The notes: generated by a model not told the origin, from the sequence alone. Counted from the first letter of the stretch, positions 51,035-62,690 are shown. The stretch is 64,000 nt of DNA from Siphonodentalium dalli (GCA_032622095.1 CP136066.1:128993917-129057916); one strand, 5' to 3'. Translations and numbers: made by a program.

Positions 51035-51288
51035 GTAAGTTATACAAAGAAAATGGTGTATAGTGCCATTTAAAATGAATTTGATGGTTACCACTTTTTT
51101 TAAAAATTCCAATTTCCACCAACAGAGCTATTACCTGCACATGTGAACCTGGCACTTTATATAAAGTCAACCCATGCTGTATATTTTATCTATGTTTTCT
51201 AATACTCATGAATTGTTTGAGAGCTTGTAAAAATTGTATGAAATAAGCAAGGCCAAAAAGAAAGTTTTGTTCACGTGCAATTCTTTTT
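51035..51288 (+). other. Start of the intron after the ADAM10-like exon
   Basis: It begins with the donor GTAAGT and is AT-rich with no further exon seen. The repeats and transposons that follow would be intronic if the gene continues downstream. Confidence 0.6.
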
Positions 51289-51707
51289 AGCTCACCTGAG
51301 ACGAAGTCTCCGGTGGAGCTATAGTTATCACTCCTCGCCCGGCGTCCATCCGTCCGTCTGTCCATCAAGAATCATCTTCTCCTCCTGAACTGTAAGACCG
51401 AATGGGTTCATATCTGGTGTGGATGTTTCCTAGGTGAATCACATTCAGATTTGTTCAAATGAGGTCACCCTGTCAAATAGTTGCGAAGCTAGGACCATAA
51501 CTCTTTCCCACCATAGTAATTCTTACAATGACTTCTTCTCAAATTTCATTGGGCCGAAATGGGCTCATATTTGGTACAAAGGGTCCTTGGGCGACTGTCG
51601 TTCAGATTTGGTCAAATGAGGTCACTGTGTCGAATGTGGGCAGAGCCAGTGACATAACTAAAAAAAAAAAAAAAAAATATTCAGATTGAACTCCTTGCTC
51701 AATTTAA
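51289..51707 (+). repeat. Hairpin-headed tandem repeat, family C
   Basis: The head hairpin AGCTCACCTGAGAC/GTCTCCGGTGGAGCT (51,289-51,320) is followed by TCCATCCGTCCGTCTGTCC. Two body units of about 175 bp follow, carrying CAGATTTGTTCAAATGAGGTC, or its GGTCAAATG variant, and CCATAACTCTTTCCCACC. An 18-base A-run interrupts the end. It is of the same general type as abundant bivalve repeats. Confidence 0.82.
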
Positions 51708-53831
51708 CCCTTTAGCGTTCAGAGAGCCCCAGAGCGCCCTGCCGCGTAGCGTCCATAAAGCCCCAGAGCGCCCTGCCGCGTAGCATCCATAAAGCCCCAG
51801 AGTGCCCGGAGTTTTGGGATTTTTTTCGGTCATAGTTTACAACAAAAATATTGCATTATAACACAACAAATTGATCTTATTTTTAATGTAAACAATAAAA
51901 TGGATGTTACATTATTAATATTTATGTTTTTGTTGGGTTTTTGTGGTAGATTTTGTACAATGTAATCGACATTTCATAATAAAATCATAATAAAACGAAA
52001 ACTGCGTTGTCGCGGTGCTATTTTTCAAGTCGCTAAATCAATGTACTCCGCAATTGTGATCTCTGTACAGTCATCTAATATAGTTTTATTCTACAGACTT
52101 TTTACAAACTTTATTTTTATTTCTAATAAAATATTTATTTGACTTGTTTATGTTTTTGAGCTAGTAATGATTTAAAAAGACCAGTATCATCATTTGACCA
52201 GCGAAGCAAATACAGTTCCGAGTCAACTCCAAGACACCTACGCTGTTGCAGTGTTGGTGTTACTAAGGACGCCGTGTTGTTCTAACTCTTTTGGCCCCAG
52301 ATATGTTCTCAAACAAAACTGTGATTTTATTTTATTTAATTTTTTCCCCTCATTTATCACAAGGTCATATGGATAATATTTTATTTTAATACACTGAGTG
52401 AGTAATTTTGACAATTCAATAAAGTTTTGACAACATTTTCGATTTACTCTTCACGCATTCTCGAATAATGAGATACACGTCCCAACGTCACGCCAATTCA
52501 GCCCAATATTGTGGGCACGGGGATTGCCTAGATTAGTACCCAAATAAATTATGTTGTTAAAGCGCATTGACACATACATAATCTTGAGTATATTCTCCAC
52601 ACTATAATCGAAAAATACAAAGGAATGGACACATGATTCAATCCAAATGGTTTATTTAAAAAACACTCCCGCCAAGAAACGCCCACTGATAACGTACGCA
52701 AAAAATATGTACCTGTAAACACATGGTTGGAAATTGGGGCGCACAATGGGGACTGTCTTTTATCATGGCTATAACTATTACCCATTCGGTAATACATAAA
52801 TGACATTCATTTCAAATTCAAACAGAATATATCTTAGATTTAGTATTACTATTAGTATCAATTGACCATTTGTCGAATGTTGTCATTGAACTTATTGATC
52901 AGCTGATGACGATGAAAAAATCTAGGAACCTTGTCGACGTCATAGCAGCAATGATAAAATACTGTAGCACAAATTTATGTGCATCGGCCATTTTGTTCTC
53001 TCGTTTGATTAATAAAATTATTATTCTGCGCGCTTTAACACTGCGAAATACTTCAGTAAATTGGCCATATCATGATGTGAAAAATCTTACTCATCGGCAC
53101 TGTCTTGTCCTTTTATATTGAATACGATTGCTCAAAATTTAACTAAGAGAATCGTAAGATACAATGTAGGCACGAAATTTTTTTTAATTTATTAATTGCA
53201 CAAGATCTGTGCTGTGCGAATGTATTGACTGCAATGTCAAGGTCAAAAACCGGAGAAACAAAAGTAAACAAAACACACGTGCGATGTACCGTAATCGATG
53301 GTACAATGTGGACTGGTGTGGACTAATAATGCAGACAATTGTAACTGAATTTACACGTAACTATCCAAGAATTAATTAATCACTTGATGATTTATTTTAT
53401 GTTTCATTTCACCACGTAGCCATTGCTTAAAATATTAATAAATCACCCAATTTCGTGATGTGCTTTTCCGACAGAGAAATTGAAACCGAAAGTCACATTG
53501 ATCTGTTGATAAAACAAAACTTACCTTTTGTTTGTTTATTACATTTATTGTTATAAAATATAAATATAAAACCTAATAAATATTCACCATACTATCATTC
53601 TTGGGGAGGGGGATTAATAACTCTGAAAAAATTACTCCCTGAGTCACATCCATGCAGATGAACATAATTTCATAAAACAAGAGCCACCATACAATTTAGT
53701 AATAATACAATTTTTCCCAATTACTTTGACATCACCAGAAAGTTCTGTTGGCTGGGGTGGTGACGTTCTCTCTTGTCAGCATTGGCTGGAGGTAATGAAG
53801 TTTAATAGTCATATTACTGGTGGGTAAAGGG
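51708..53831. mobile_element. piggyBac-like element without transposase (2.1 kb)
   Basis: TTAA at 51,704-51,707 and at 53,832-53,835 flank ends that read CCCTTTAGCGTTCAG and, inwards from the right, CCCTTTACCCACCAG. Exact TTAA target duplications with CCCTTT termini are characteristic of piggyBac-like elements. The terminal match is only 7 bp perfect, so the call is moderate. Inside I see no DDD transposase, only short frames (52,194-52,376; 52,549-52,806 minus; 52,870-53,121). Confidence 0.55.
51719..51812. repeat. 34-bp tandem repeat in the 5' subterminal region
   Basis: AGCCCCAGAGCGCCCTGCCG recurs at 51,725, 51,759 and 51,793 (last copy diverged), a period of 34 bp. The intervening part is CGTAGCGTCCATAA. 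It lies just inside the piggyBac-like left end, where subterminal repeats may bind transposase. Confidence 0.85.
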
Positions 53832-53835
53832 TTAA

Positions 53836-54094
53836 CACACACAATTTTTTTTTTTTTTTTTTAAACATGTTATAAAATTTGAAAAACTAACACCATTATA
53901 ACATCCTCAGAGTTATGAAACTTTAATCTTTAATGAAATCACAGGTAGCTTCAGGTCATTAATTGAGATTAGAATGACAGATTAGAATGTTATTGGACAG
54001 ACTTTGTGTAAACAACTAGCACTGGAGCTTGTTGTTAATATCAAATTAAAACAAAATTGTGTTCCCAAGCCTGAATTTAGTGTGTCTGATATTT
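53836..54094. repeat. T-run and dispersed repeat fragment
   Basis: A run of about 20 T (53,846-53,863) precedes AAATTTGAAAAACTAACACC, shared with about 44,046. No gene. Confidence 0.55.
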
Positions 54095-54187
54095 GCAGAA
54101 TGAGGTCCCCATAGGGTGAATTTAGTGATGCTACCCCGTACAGCAGGCTAGCATCCCAAAATACACCCTCCAGGGACCTCATTCTGC
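54095..54187. repeat. Foldback repeat copy 1 (93 bp)
   Basis: The arms, each about 41 bp, read GCAGAATGAGGTCCCCATAG and, from the other end, GCAGAATGAGGTCCCTGGAG, continuing as AGGGTGAATTTAGTGATGCT-like sequence on both sides. Roughly 80 percent of arm positions match. A relative is at 55,884-55,975. Confidence 0.7.
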
Positions 54188-54358
54188 TTAGGTCTCATCT
54201 TCTGGGAAGTATCTTCAGTATCAAATTAAAATTTTATTTTAGTTACTTTTTGACGTTTTCCATTCTTTTCAGTTTCTATGTCCCCTAATTTGCAGAAGAT
54301 AAAATGCATAATTGAGGTGCTCAATGGGTGTGCATCACCAACTTCAACTGTAGAACTT

Positions 54359-54502
54359 CAATCTGTTTGAGGTGACTCAACAATCAGATTTGTTCAAATA
54401 AGTTCATCAGATCAAATAGGTGCGTAGCCAGGGCCATAACTCTTTCCCTCCATAGTAATTCTTAAAACAATTTCTTCTCAAGAACCATTGGCCCTCTATA
54501 TA
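54359..54502 (+). repeat. Family C tandem-body fragment, 5' part
   Basis: CAGATTTGTTCAAATAAG, GCCATAACTCTTTCCCTCC and TTCTCAAGAACCATTGG match the body of the 51,289 element. The copy is cut at 54,502 by a TIR element and resumes at 55,811. Confidence 0.78.
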
Positions 54503-55810
54503 CCGTACTGACCCGGTTCAAAGCCCATGCCCGTGTTTAAGCCCACCCATATATTTTGGCCAAATTCCATGCACAGGGGTATATTCGTGTTTAAGCCCAC
54601 CCCAAATTTGGTTCAATTTCAGCAGTGGTAAGTAAGTATTTGCTAATGATACTCCCCAAATAAATAATTCCAAGAAGTATATTCACAAACGATCGGTGAC
54701 GGCGAGAATGCCACGAAAAATGGAAAGTTATAATTCGTAGGTAAGTGATAATATTAAATGAAATAAAATAAAGTGAATCTTAAATTCACATTTCTTTATT
54801 CAATTATACTTCCCTGCGGAAACCAAACGTTTAACAGACATAAAATACAATAGAACCCACTTGCTAACAGCGTATAGCTTTAAAAGCCATGTGCGGCTAT
54901 GCGCGTGAAATACTTTTAAGTTTAATCACAGCGCACCTGTTCCAACTACAGTACCGGTACTGTAAAAACATATTTTTCGTGTTCAGTGACAACGAAGACC
55001 TGTGTGTTCCTACATGTGGCCAAACACAAAGAACTGGCCTCTTGGTTATGTAAACACACAGTGGGTATCATAATGGAGCAGAAGGGGGAACTTGTCAATT
55101 AACAAAAAATGTCTTCCAAACTGCGTCAACTTTATTCACTCGAAACCAAAATATTCAAACACGTGCTTTTGTATACGTTTTTTTATACGTTTTAGCATTC
55201 GGCAAACCTCGTCAGATTCCGTCACCGTTTGCCCCCAGAGGTCACAGGTCGAGGAGTTCAGAATGCCGTTTTAGTAGAAATACAACTGCCTTGTCAGTGC
55301 TGTTAAATAATTACACTCACTGGCTTTTGTTAAACATGCAATTAGTCGCCATTGTAACATCCTCTATGTAGACAATGGATCACGAATAAAGCGCCGGGCT
55401 TATTGTTTTCATAATCGGATTAAATCTGAACATTGATATAAACTATAGTCAGACTATAGATAACCCACACTGCCGCTTACATAATAACCAGGGCATTCCT
55501 GACTCCAAGCACACACTTTGGGAACAAGACGGCTGTCAGTCAAGACTACTTACATAATAGTGTCATTTCAACATGGGAATGTTGTCCAATAAAACTACAA
55601 GACTTAAAGTGTTATTATAATATTTTAATATTCACATTTAATTGAAAAAATTCCCAAATAATCGGCGTTAGATCGGCTTTCATCAGTTTTACTGTCCCGA
55701 TTTCTTAGGATTTTTGGTTTGCAAAGGGCCATATCCGAGTTTAAGCCCACTTGGATTTTTGAGCTCAAATAAAACAAAGGCCCCCTGGGCCTAAACGCGG
55801 GTCAGTACGG
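54503..55810. mobile_element. TIR element of 1,308 bp with TA target duplication, non-autonomous
   Basis: The left end is CCGTACTGACCCGGTTCAAA and the right end read inwards is CCGTACTGACCCGCGTTTAG, so 13 terminal bases are identical. TA flanks both sides (54,501-54,502 and 55,811-55,812). The insertion is confirmed because it splits a family C repeat that is whole at 51,541-51,580. Subterminal motif GTTTAAGCCCAC recurs at both ends (about 54,533, 54,590 and 55,739). There is no transposase frame. TA duplication fits Tc1/mariner-type insertion, but the family is not identified. Confidence 0.82.
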
Positions 55811-55880
55811 TAGCTTATATTTGGTATGGAGGGGCCTTGGGTGACCAGGGTTCAGATTTGTTCAAATGGGGTCATTTTTA
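55811..55880 (+). repeat. Family C tandem-body fragment, 3' part
   Basis: GCTTATATTTGGTATGGAGG and GTTCAGATTTGTTCAAATGG continue the unit interrupted at 54,502. Confidence 0.78.
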
Positions 55881-55883
55881 GGA

Positions 55884-55975
55884 AAAGAGGCCCCAGAGGG
55901 TGAATTCGGTGATGCTAGCCCACCTTGCCGAAAAGTTTCATTAAATTCACCTTTTGGGGACCTCTTCCGATATTC
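55884..55975. repeat. Foldback repeat copy 2
   Basis: The left arm AGAGGCCCCAGAGGGTGAAT and the right arm read inwards, GAAGAGGTCCCCAAAAGGTG, form an imperfect stem. The arm sequence is related to the 54,095-54,187 foldback. Confidence 0.6.
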
Positions 55976-56462
55976 GGTCCAGTTCTTATCCGATCAGGAC
56001 AAGGTCACTGGGGATTTTCCCATGGTAAATAAGTTTTACGCAACTGAGATATATATGCAGTTCATTTGTTGTATATACCTTGTCAGCTACCTCAACTATC
56101 AAGACATACTAGTTGGAAATTGTTACGTAAATGTGGAATAGTAGAATTTATCCATTTTAAGAAATGTTCCAGTTCACTAGTGATGGGTCCCAGTTCACCA
56201 TTGATAAGATCTGTTCACTACCCGAACATCCATGCATCAGATTTTTGGTAAAAGAAGTGTGCACATATATGTTTGAACTAAAACTTTACACTAGACTAAT
56301 TTTTGTTTGAATTTAATCGCTAATGGTTATTGCGATTCAGTAGTTTGGTACATGGTGTATTAAAAGCAAAAAACTCGCAAGTGAACTGGACACGGATCGA
56401 CAGTGAACTGGACCGAAAATCACAAGAGGATCGTTTCTCATGGAGCAGTTCCTACCCTGTGC

Positions 56463-57137
56463 ACTTATCCAGGTGAAATCATACCCTGATTTTTCAAAGA
56501 AAATTGGAGGGTATTGAATATTGGGGGGTATATTGCTATTACTAGATGAATGGATCTCATAGATGGGGATTCACATTTGTTCTAATAGGGGCAGAGATAA
56601 GAGATTCAACTCTCGTCTGTGTTGTTTGGTACTGGTATAATAATATTGATTTCTAGGCAACCTGGGTGGGAGCAATGTTTGAGGTAATGGGGAGGGAGTG
56701 TAGAGGGGGTTGAGTTTGTTCCCCTACTTTAATCAAAATTTAAACAGTTGAAAATTTCATGCCTGATACAACATTAGTTGTAGATTTTCCAATATTATTT
56801 TCTTAACCACGACTTATCCAGGTAAAATCATGCCCTGATGTTTCAAAGAAAAATTGGGGGGTATATTGGATATTGGGGTGTATATTGATATTACTTGATG
56901 AATGGATCTCATAGTTGGGGATTCACATTTGTTCTAATAGGGGCAGAGATAAGAGATTTAACTCTCCTCTATGCTGTTTGGTACTGGTATAATAATATTG
57001 ATTTCTAGGCAGCCTGGTGGGGGCAATATTTGAGGGAGTGAGAGTGTAGAGGGGTGGAGTTTGACCCCCTACTTTGATCAAAATTGAAACAGTTGAAAAT
57101 TTCATGCCTGATACAACTTTAGTTGTAGATTAGATAT
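56463..57137. repeat. Tandem duplication, period 349 bp
   Basis: ACTTATCCAGGTGAAATCAT at 56,463 recurs as ACTTATCCAGGTAAAATCAT at 56,812. The match runs through GGATCTCATAG, GGGGCAGAGATAAGAGATT and TTTCATGCCTGATACAAC. Estimated identity is near 90 percent. It is non-coding. Confidence 0.88.
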
Positions 57138-58639
57138 TCACACCAAAAATAGGTTAGAATTGTTCTCATAGTTTGGTTTGATATTCCAACATGTATGTTT
57201 AAATCAGGTTAAACTGTTAGACAGAATTGGCCACACATTTTAACTTTATGGGGGTGTCAGGTTGGTAATTTTCAAAAGTTTGAAGTACTGGTACCAGTTG
57301 TAAAATTCAACCTAAGAGGGATGTGCAAAAGGAATTTCGTGTACTTAGTACAGTGGTATGGTTGTCTTCTTTAAAAGGTAAGAGGTTGGAGATTTGTCAG
57401 TGTTTTGCGATTAGAAAGTTCAAGGTGAAGAGCCCTGCTCATCTGAGAACCTCCAGCTATGTCCGTGTTTAGAACTACTTGTCTTAAATGATTTTGTCAA
57501 GTACTGACTTGTACCGGTAGTCATCAGAGTCCCAGTCTTCTCAGTCTTTATAGTCTGGTGAGCGACACACAGTCATTAACTGTCTTGTTTCAAATGAGGT
57601 TTATTTTTTCTATTTATTTCCCAACCAATATACAGTCTAATGACTGCAGTGCATACTGCATGTTGGCAAAATTGTCTTATTTGCAACAATTGTATTTTAT
57701 CCTATTTTCACACTGATTTCCAAGAAAAATTTCTCTGCTAATCCATCTCAAGTTGAGTAGAGATATACATGAACCATGAACTTTTTTTTAACTTAATACA
57801 AGCATGATTACATATTTATTCCATAATCAAATGTCGAGCTGTTTGATAGCCACAACTTTTCTTGTAATATTAAACCAATTGAAAGAAAGTGTTCACGGAC
57901 CTATGTTCATGCCTTTGACTCAATTTACTGTTGGTGTGGTCATGAATTTGACACGTATGCCTTTCATTATCATGCATGGGATTTTGGTGAGAACATACCA
58001 GTCACTATATAACACCGATATGTATATTCAAGCATGTTAAATATATGGAAGTATGCCAAACTCAATTATAATATTATAGAAATATTTTAATCAAGACCAA
58101 CATTCTATACGGAGAGAATACAGAAGTTGCCAACTTCAGGCGCTGTCAGCTACCAATGCTCAAATGATGCATGTGATCGCCAGGCGTTCTTGTATTTCAA
58201 TAAGGATTGAGTATATCTAAACGTACACTAAAAAGGTCTAGCGACTGACTCCGCTTACTTTTTATAGCTAACAGTGACTGGCTTTTCAAGCCAGAAATTG
58301 AAAATATAAACCGGGAGATCACCCGGGGCCTTGTTCAGATATGATAGCTGGAATATGCTTGGTTGATGAACGAGGTTGTATAGTCTGTCGAAGTTACACA
58401 GACGTTTTCTGATGTAATATCCATAATAGTATTCGTAAAATGAATCCTTGTATGGGTACTCTTGGTGATTGGAATGGAAAATCAACACAAAATGATTAGA
58501 CACCTGCTTCTATCATTCTGGCAACCATATATGTGTAGGTACCGGTACATTTCCAGATGTGTATTAATGTGACGACCAAGATGGGTTTTGAACTAGAACT
58601 TTGAACTAGAATTCAAGCAATACATTTACAGGATGGCTG
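57138..58639. other. Spacer without recognisable gene
   Basis: It is AT-rich with frames at 57,804-58,040 (+) and 58,255-58,503 (-) that have no family resemblance or splice support. Confidence 0.5.
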
Positions 58640-58780
58640 CTGGCGGCCATGTTTTTCATTGAAAATTATTCAAATTTGATAGCTCCCATCTAGAGGTGAT
58701 CGTAAACAAGCCTGAAATGTTTCAAAACTATTCTGCAATAAATGCGGGCTGATGGCAATGTTTTTTAATGAATTTCATAA
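58640..58780 (-). repeat. Family B tandem unit, inverted
   Basis: GGCGGCCATGTTTTTCATTG and GATAGCTCCCATCTAGAGGT are the reverse complement of the unit arrayed in plus orientation from 59,339. A single isolated copy. Confidence 0.75.
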
Positions 58781-59338
58781 AAGATTACCCCCCCCATTCT
58801 TGAAGAGAATGGTTGTATACTGGATTGACTGCGTCAGTCTGTTTGACCATTCTTCTGTCCATCTGGCTTGATAACTCGAACATATATTTATCAACCAATT
58901 TCAATAATTATTGGTATAAAAGTTGCAATCCAGGTGATCCCCCACTATCCATAACTTAACCCATCACACCTTGTTCAATTAAATTAGTGCAGACACAGCT
59001 GGTGGACAAAAAGAAACCACGTTGTTACTGGCACTGACTGTTACTCACATTGTGTTATGTGATAATAATTTGAGTAAAACTAGAAAGATTTTAGTTATAA
59101 AAATTCTCCCAAATTCGACCAGATCTCCCGAATTTGGTAGAATAATCTCCCAAAATTAGCACACCAGAAGTAAACATGCCTGCCTGACTTATGGACCTTA
59201 CTTTGTCAATTTTTTGCAATTTTTTTCCATCCGAATTGATATCTCAAAAAATAAGAACAGATTTCAATCATTTTTGGTGTATAATTTACTAGACAATATA
59301 TCTCAAATCAGTAAGCAAACCAGGTCTGTCCTATTTTT
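58781..59338. other. Spacer without recognisable gene
   Basis: It includes an 8-C run near 58,790 and repeat-like TCTCCCAAATTCG phrases near 59,110. No gene. Confidence 0.45.
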
Positions 59339-59420
59339 AGATCAACTTGACAAAGTCAAGTTTGAGTTGAAAAACATGGCTGCAAGTGGCCATCTTGGAT
59401 TTTACTCTTTGTACATGACT
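59339..59420 (+). repeat. Hairpin head with one family B unit
   Basis: The hairpin AGATCAACTTGAC/GTCAAGTTTGAGTT (59,339-59,368) is directly followed by ACATGGCTGCAAGTGGCCAT and the usual TTACTCTTT phrase. It is the third hairpin-headed copy in the window. Confidence 0.72.
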
Positions 59421-59469
59421 AAATCCTTTCAGTGAAGGATGCAGGGATGTTTTGGGGACACCTGTTTTT

Positions 59470-59600
59470 GGGCAATGATATGCCAAAGGCATATCGCGAA
59501 GGCCTGCATAGTGGGCGGAAGGGGGTGTCCCCTGGAAAATTTCGAAAATCCAATGCATTGAGAGCGAATCTAGGGCTCTCATAGTCAGTATTTTTAATGT
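59470..59600. repeat. Small palindrome and GC-rich repeat piece
   Basis: GATATGCCAAAGGCATATC is a perfect 8-bp stem at about 59,478. GGCCTGCATAGTGGGCGGAA and GGGGGTGTCCCCTGG follow. It looks like a fragment of a dispersed repeat. Confidence 0.45.
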
Positions 59601-59859
59601 TACTGAGAGGTCAATTTTCTCAAGAATAACTTTGGAAATTTTCATATATGTATGGGATATGAAATGCTTATAACTTATTGTCAGATATCTTTTGGTTCAA
59701 TGTGTGATGATACGAACTGAAATCTTTTTCTTTTTTTTTACTTTTTTTTGGGCACCTGGAGCCTTTGGTGTTTTGGTGCCCATACCGGTATGAAAACCTG
59801 CCATGATATGTTACTGCATTTAGTACACATCTCTCATCTGATCGTCCCAAACTTCAGAT

Positions 59860-62490
59860 GCATTTTCAGGGTGACCTCTAGATGGGAGCCTCCCTTTTTT
59901 GCCAAATTCGGATAAACAACATGACGTCAGTGGCCATCTTGGATTTCACATTTGAATCTATCAGTTTTGCATACTTCGTCATGACATATATACTTACTGA
60001 AACCCCAAATTTCATATATGTCTTCACATTGACATGTAGTATTCAATTACATAGACATTTCAACTTTCCGCATTCCTTATTGCTCCATCAACTATATAAC
60101 AAGCTCTACAAGGTGAGCTTCAGTGTCATTAATAGCACTTTCATTTAGCTCAATTTGATGAAGTCAAGTTTGAGCCATTGCCATGGGTTGGCATCCATCA
60201 AGCCGTGAGTCCGTCAACAATTTTCTTTGGCACACCCTACAGGCCACATCCCTCTTCCAATCATCATCAAACTTCATATGGATCTTCGGGGTGACCTCTA
60301 GATGGGAGCCATCAATCTTTTACGAAATTCATTAAAAACATGGCCATCAGCCATCAGCACACCCTGCAGCCCCAATTTATTGCAGAATAGTTTTGAAACA
60401 TTTCATGCTTTTTTAGGATCACCTCTAGATGGGATTTGAATGATTCTCAATGAAAACATGGCTGCCAGCATCCATCTGGGATTTTATAATCTTTGCATCA
60501 CTAAATCCTTTAGCATACTCTACAGACCACATCCCTAATCCGATCATCACCAAACTTCATATGGATCCTCATTTCAAACCTGAATCCATCGGCACACCCT
60601 CATTTTTTTGGAGAAATATTTTAATGTTTAGGATCACCGCTAGATGGGAGCTATCAAACGATTTTCGATAATAAATTATATATGGCCGCCGTCAGCCATC
60701 TTGAATTTTACTCTGTGTATGACTAAATCATTTGGCACACCTTACAGACCTCATCCCTCATCCTATCATCATCAAACTTCATATGGATCGGGTGAGCTCT
60801 AGATGAGAGCCTACTTTTTTTCCTGAAATTCGTTTAAAAATATGGCTGCCATCGGCCATCTTGGATTTTACTCTTTATATGACTAAATCCTTTAACACAC
60901 CCAACAGGTCACATATCTCATCCGATCGTCATCAAACTTCATATGAATTTTCGGGTAACCTCTAGATGCATGGACCAGCCTAGACCTGATTTTCATGGCG
61001 AGGTGACAAAATTAAGGCGAGGTGACAAAAATAAGGCGAAGTGGGTGTTCTCAAGGGTCAAATTGGCTTTACAGAATTGAAATGGACCAGCACAGTAGTC
61101 GCCTATATAACGAAAATAGGAGATATGTAATATTTAAATTAAAATGATGGAACAATAGTTCAAATATGGAATCTTTATGTTCAATTCATCACTCTAATAA
61201 CTATGAATAATGTCCAAACATAATTGTGAGAGAATGGTTGCATTATATATAAATTTTTGGGAGAACAGAATTTTTACAACGAAAACAAAAAATTAACATG
61301 CTTATGAATACGAAAAAAAATTTGCTAAACGAAACAAATTCTTGAATATTCTCACTCATTAAAAGTGCCTAAGGTGTGAATATATGCTCCCAAATCAGAT
61401 CACTACAAATTTTATTATGGTATTTTATAAGACCATGTCAATGGATAACTGGGTTCAATCAATGTTGGCAGTAAATTAGGATGAATATTTCCCTATTTTC
61501 GTCTGTCAACTTCTAAAATTTCAGGGCGACTTAAACTTCGCTCAGCTGCAAAATTAGGGTGATGTGAGCAATAATAGGGAGACTTCTTTGCCCACGTCGC
61601 CCTCTTGGCTGGTCCCTGTTTAGATGGGATCCTCCCTTTTTATTTCCGAAAATTCATTAAAAAACATGGCCACCAGCGGCCATCTTGGATTACAAATTTG
61701 AATCCATCGGTATGCCCTGCGGCCCAAATTTATTGGAGAAATGTTTGAAATGAAAAGGCCTTTTTAGAATCACCTCTAGATGGGAACTGTCAATTATGAA
61801 CAAGTTTTGGCCACTGGCAGCCATTTTGGATTTTACCCTTTGCATCTAAATAATTTAGCACACTCTACAGACCACATCTCTCATCTGATCATCACCAAAC
61901 TTCATATGGATCCTCATTTCAAATTTGAATCCATCAGCATACCCTGCAGCCCGCATTTTTTTTGAGAAATGTTTTAATGTTTTAGGATGACCTCCAGATG
62001 GGAGCTATTGAATTTGAACGATTTTTTATAAAAAATATGGCTGCCGCCTGCCATCTTGAATTTTACTCTTTGTATGACTAAATCATTTGGCACACCTTAA
62101 TACAGAACACATCCCTCATCATATCATCAGCAAACTATATATGGATCTTCAGGGTGACCTCTAGATGGGAGCCATCAATTTCTTCCGAAATTTGATGAAA
62201 AACATGTCTGCTTGCAGCCATCTTGTATTTTACTCTTTCAGTGACTAAATCCTTCGGCACACCCTTCAGGCCACATTCCTCATCTGATCATCACCAAACT
62301 TCATATGGCTCTTCGTGGTAACCTCAAGTAGCCATAAATTTTTTTTCCGAAATTCGTTGAAAAACATGGCTACCAGTGGCCATCTTGGATTTACTTTTTG
62401 CATAACTAAATCCTTTGGCACACCCGACAAGGCCACATCCCTCATCCAATCGTCACAAAACTTCATATAGATCTTTGGGTGACCTCAAGA
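59860..62490 (+). repeat. Family B tandem repeat array with internal head
   Basis: Diverged units of about 155-240 bp have GCCATCTTGGATTT-like anchors near 59,933, 60,470, 60,692, 60,855, 61,677, 61,816, 62,046, 62,214 and 62,376. Each has GACCTCTAGATGGGAGCC, CATCACCAAACTTCATATGG and TGACTAAATCCTTTGGCACA. A second hairpin head lies at 60,147-60,174, followed by GCCATTGCCATGGGTTGGCA. The array is interrupted by a hAT-like element at 60,969-61,618. Confidence 0.88.
60969..61618. mobile_element. hAT-like non-autonomous element (650 bp)
   Basis: The ends are CATGGACCAGCC and, read inwards from the right, CAGGGACCAGCC, with one mismatch in 12. Eight-base flanks TCTAGATG (60,961-60,968) and TTTAGATG (61,619-61,626) fit a hAT target duplication with one later change. 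The target is the CTCTAGATGGGAGCC phrase of a family B unit, intact in neighbouring units. Inside, GGCGAGGTGACAAAA is repeated twice near the left end. No transposase. Confidence 0.78.
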
Positions 62491-62496
62491 TAGGAC

Positions 62497-62690
62497 AGGG
62501 TTCGTACGCGGGTCTGGAATCCTGGAAAAGTTATGGAATTCGAAAATTTCGATTCAATAACCTTGAAAAGTCTGGAAAATGGGACCTTTTTTCACCCTAC
62601 TATGGGAAAAGTCTTGAAAATAAGCTACCCCGAGATTCAAGGTCTTTAAAAGTCATGGAATATCCCAAGGCCGAGTTCTTAGGTATATAA
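62497..62690 (+). mobile_element. Possible hAT 5' end
   Basis: CAGGGTTCGTACGCGGGTCT at 62,497 follows AGATAGGA and breaks a family B unit at the same CTCTAGATGGG phrase. The next 190 bp repeat GGAAAAGT, TTGAAAAGTCTGGAAAA and AAAGTCATGGAAT. CAGGGTTC termini are usual for hAT elements, but no second end is in the window, so length and duplication cannot be checked. Confidence 0.5.
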
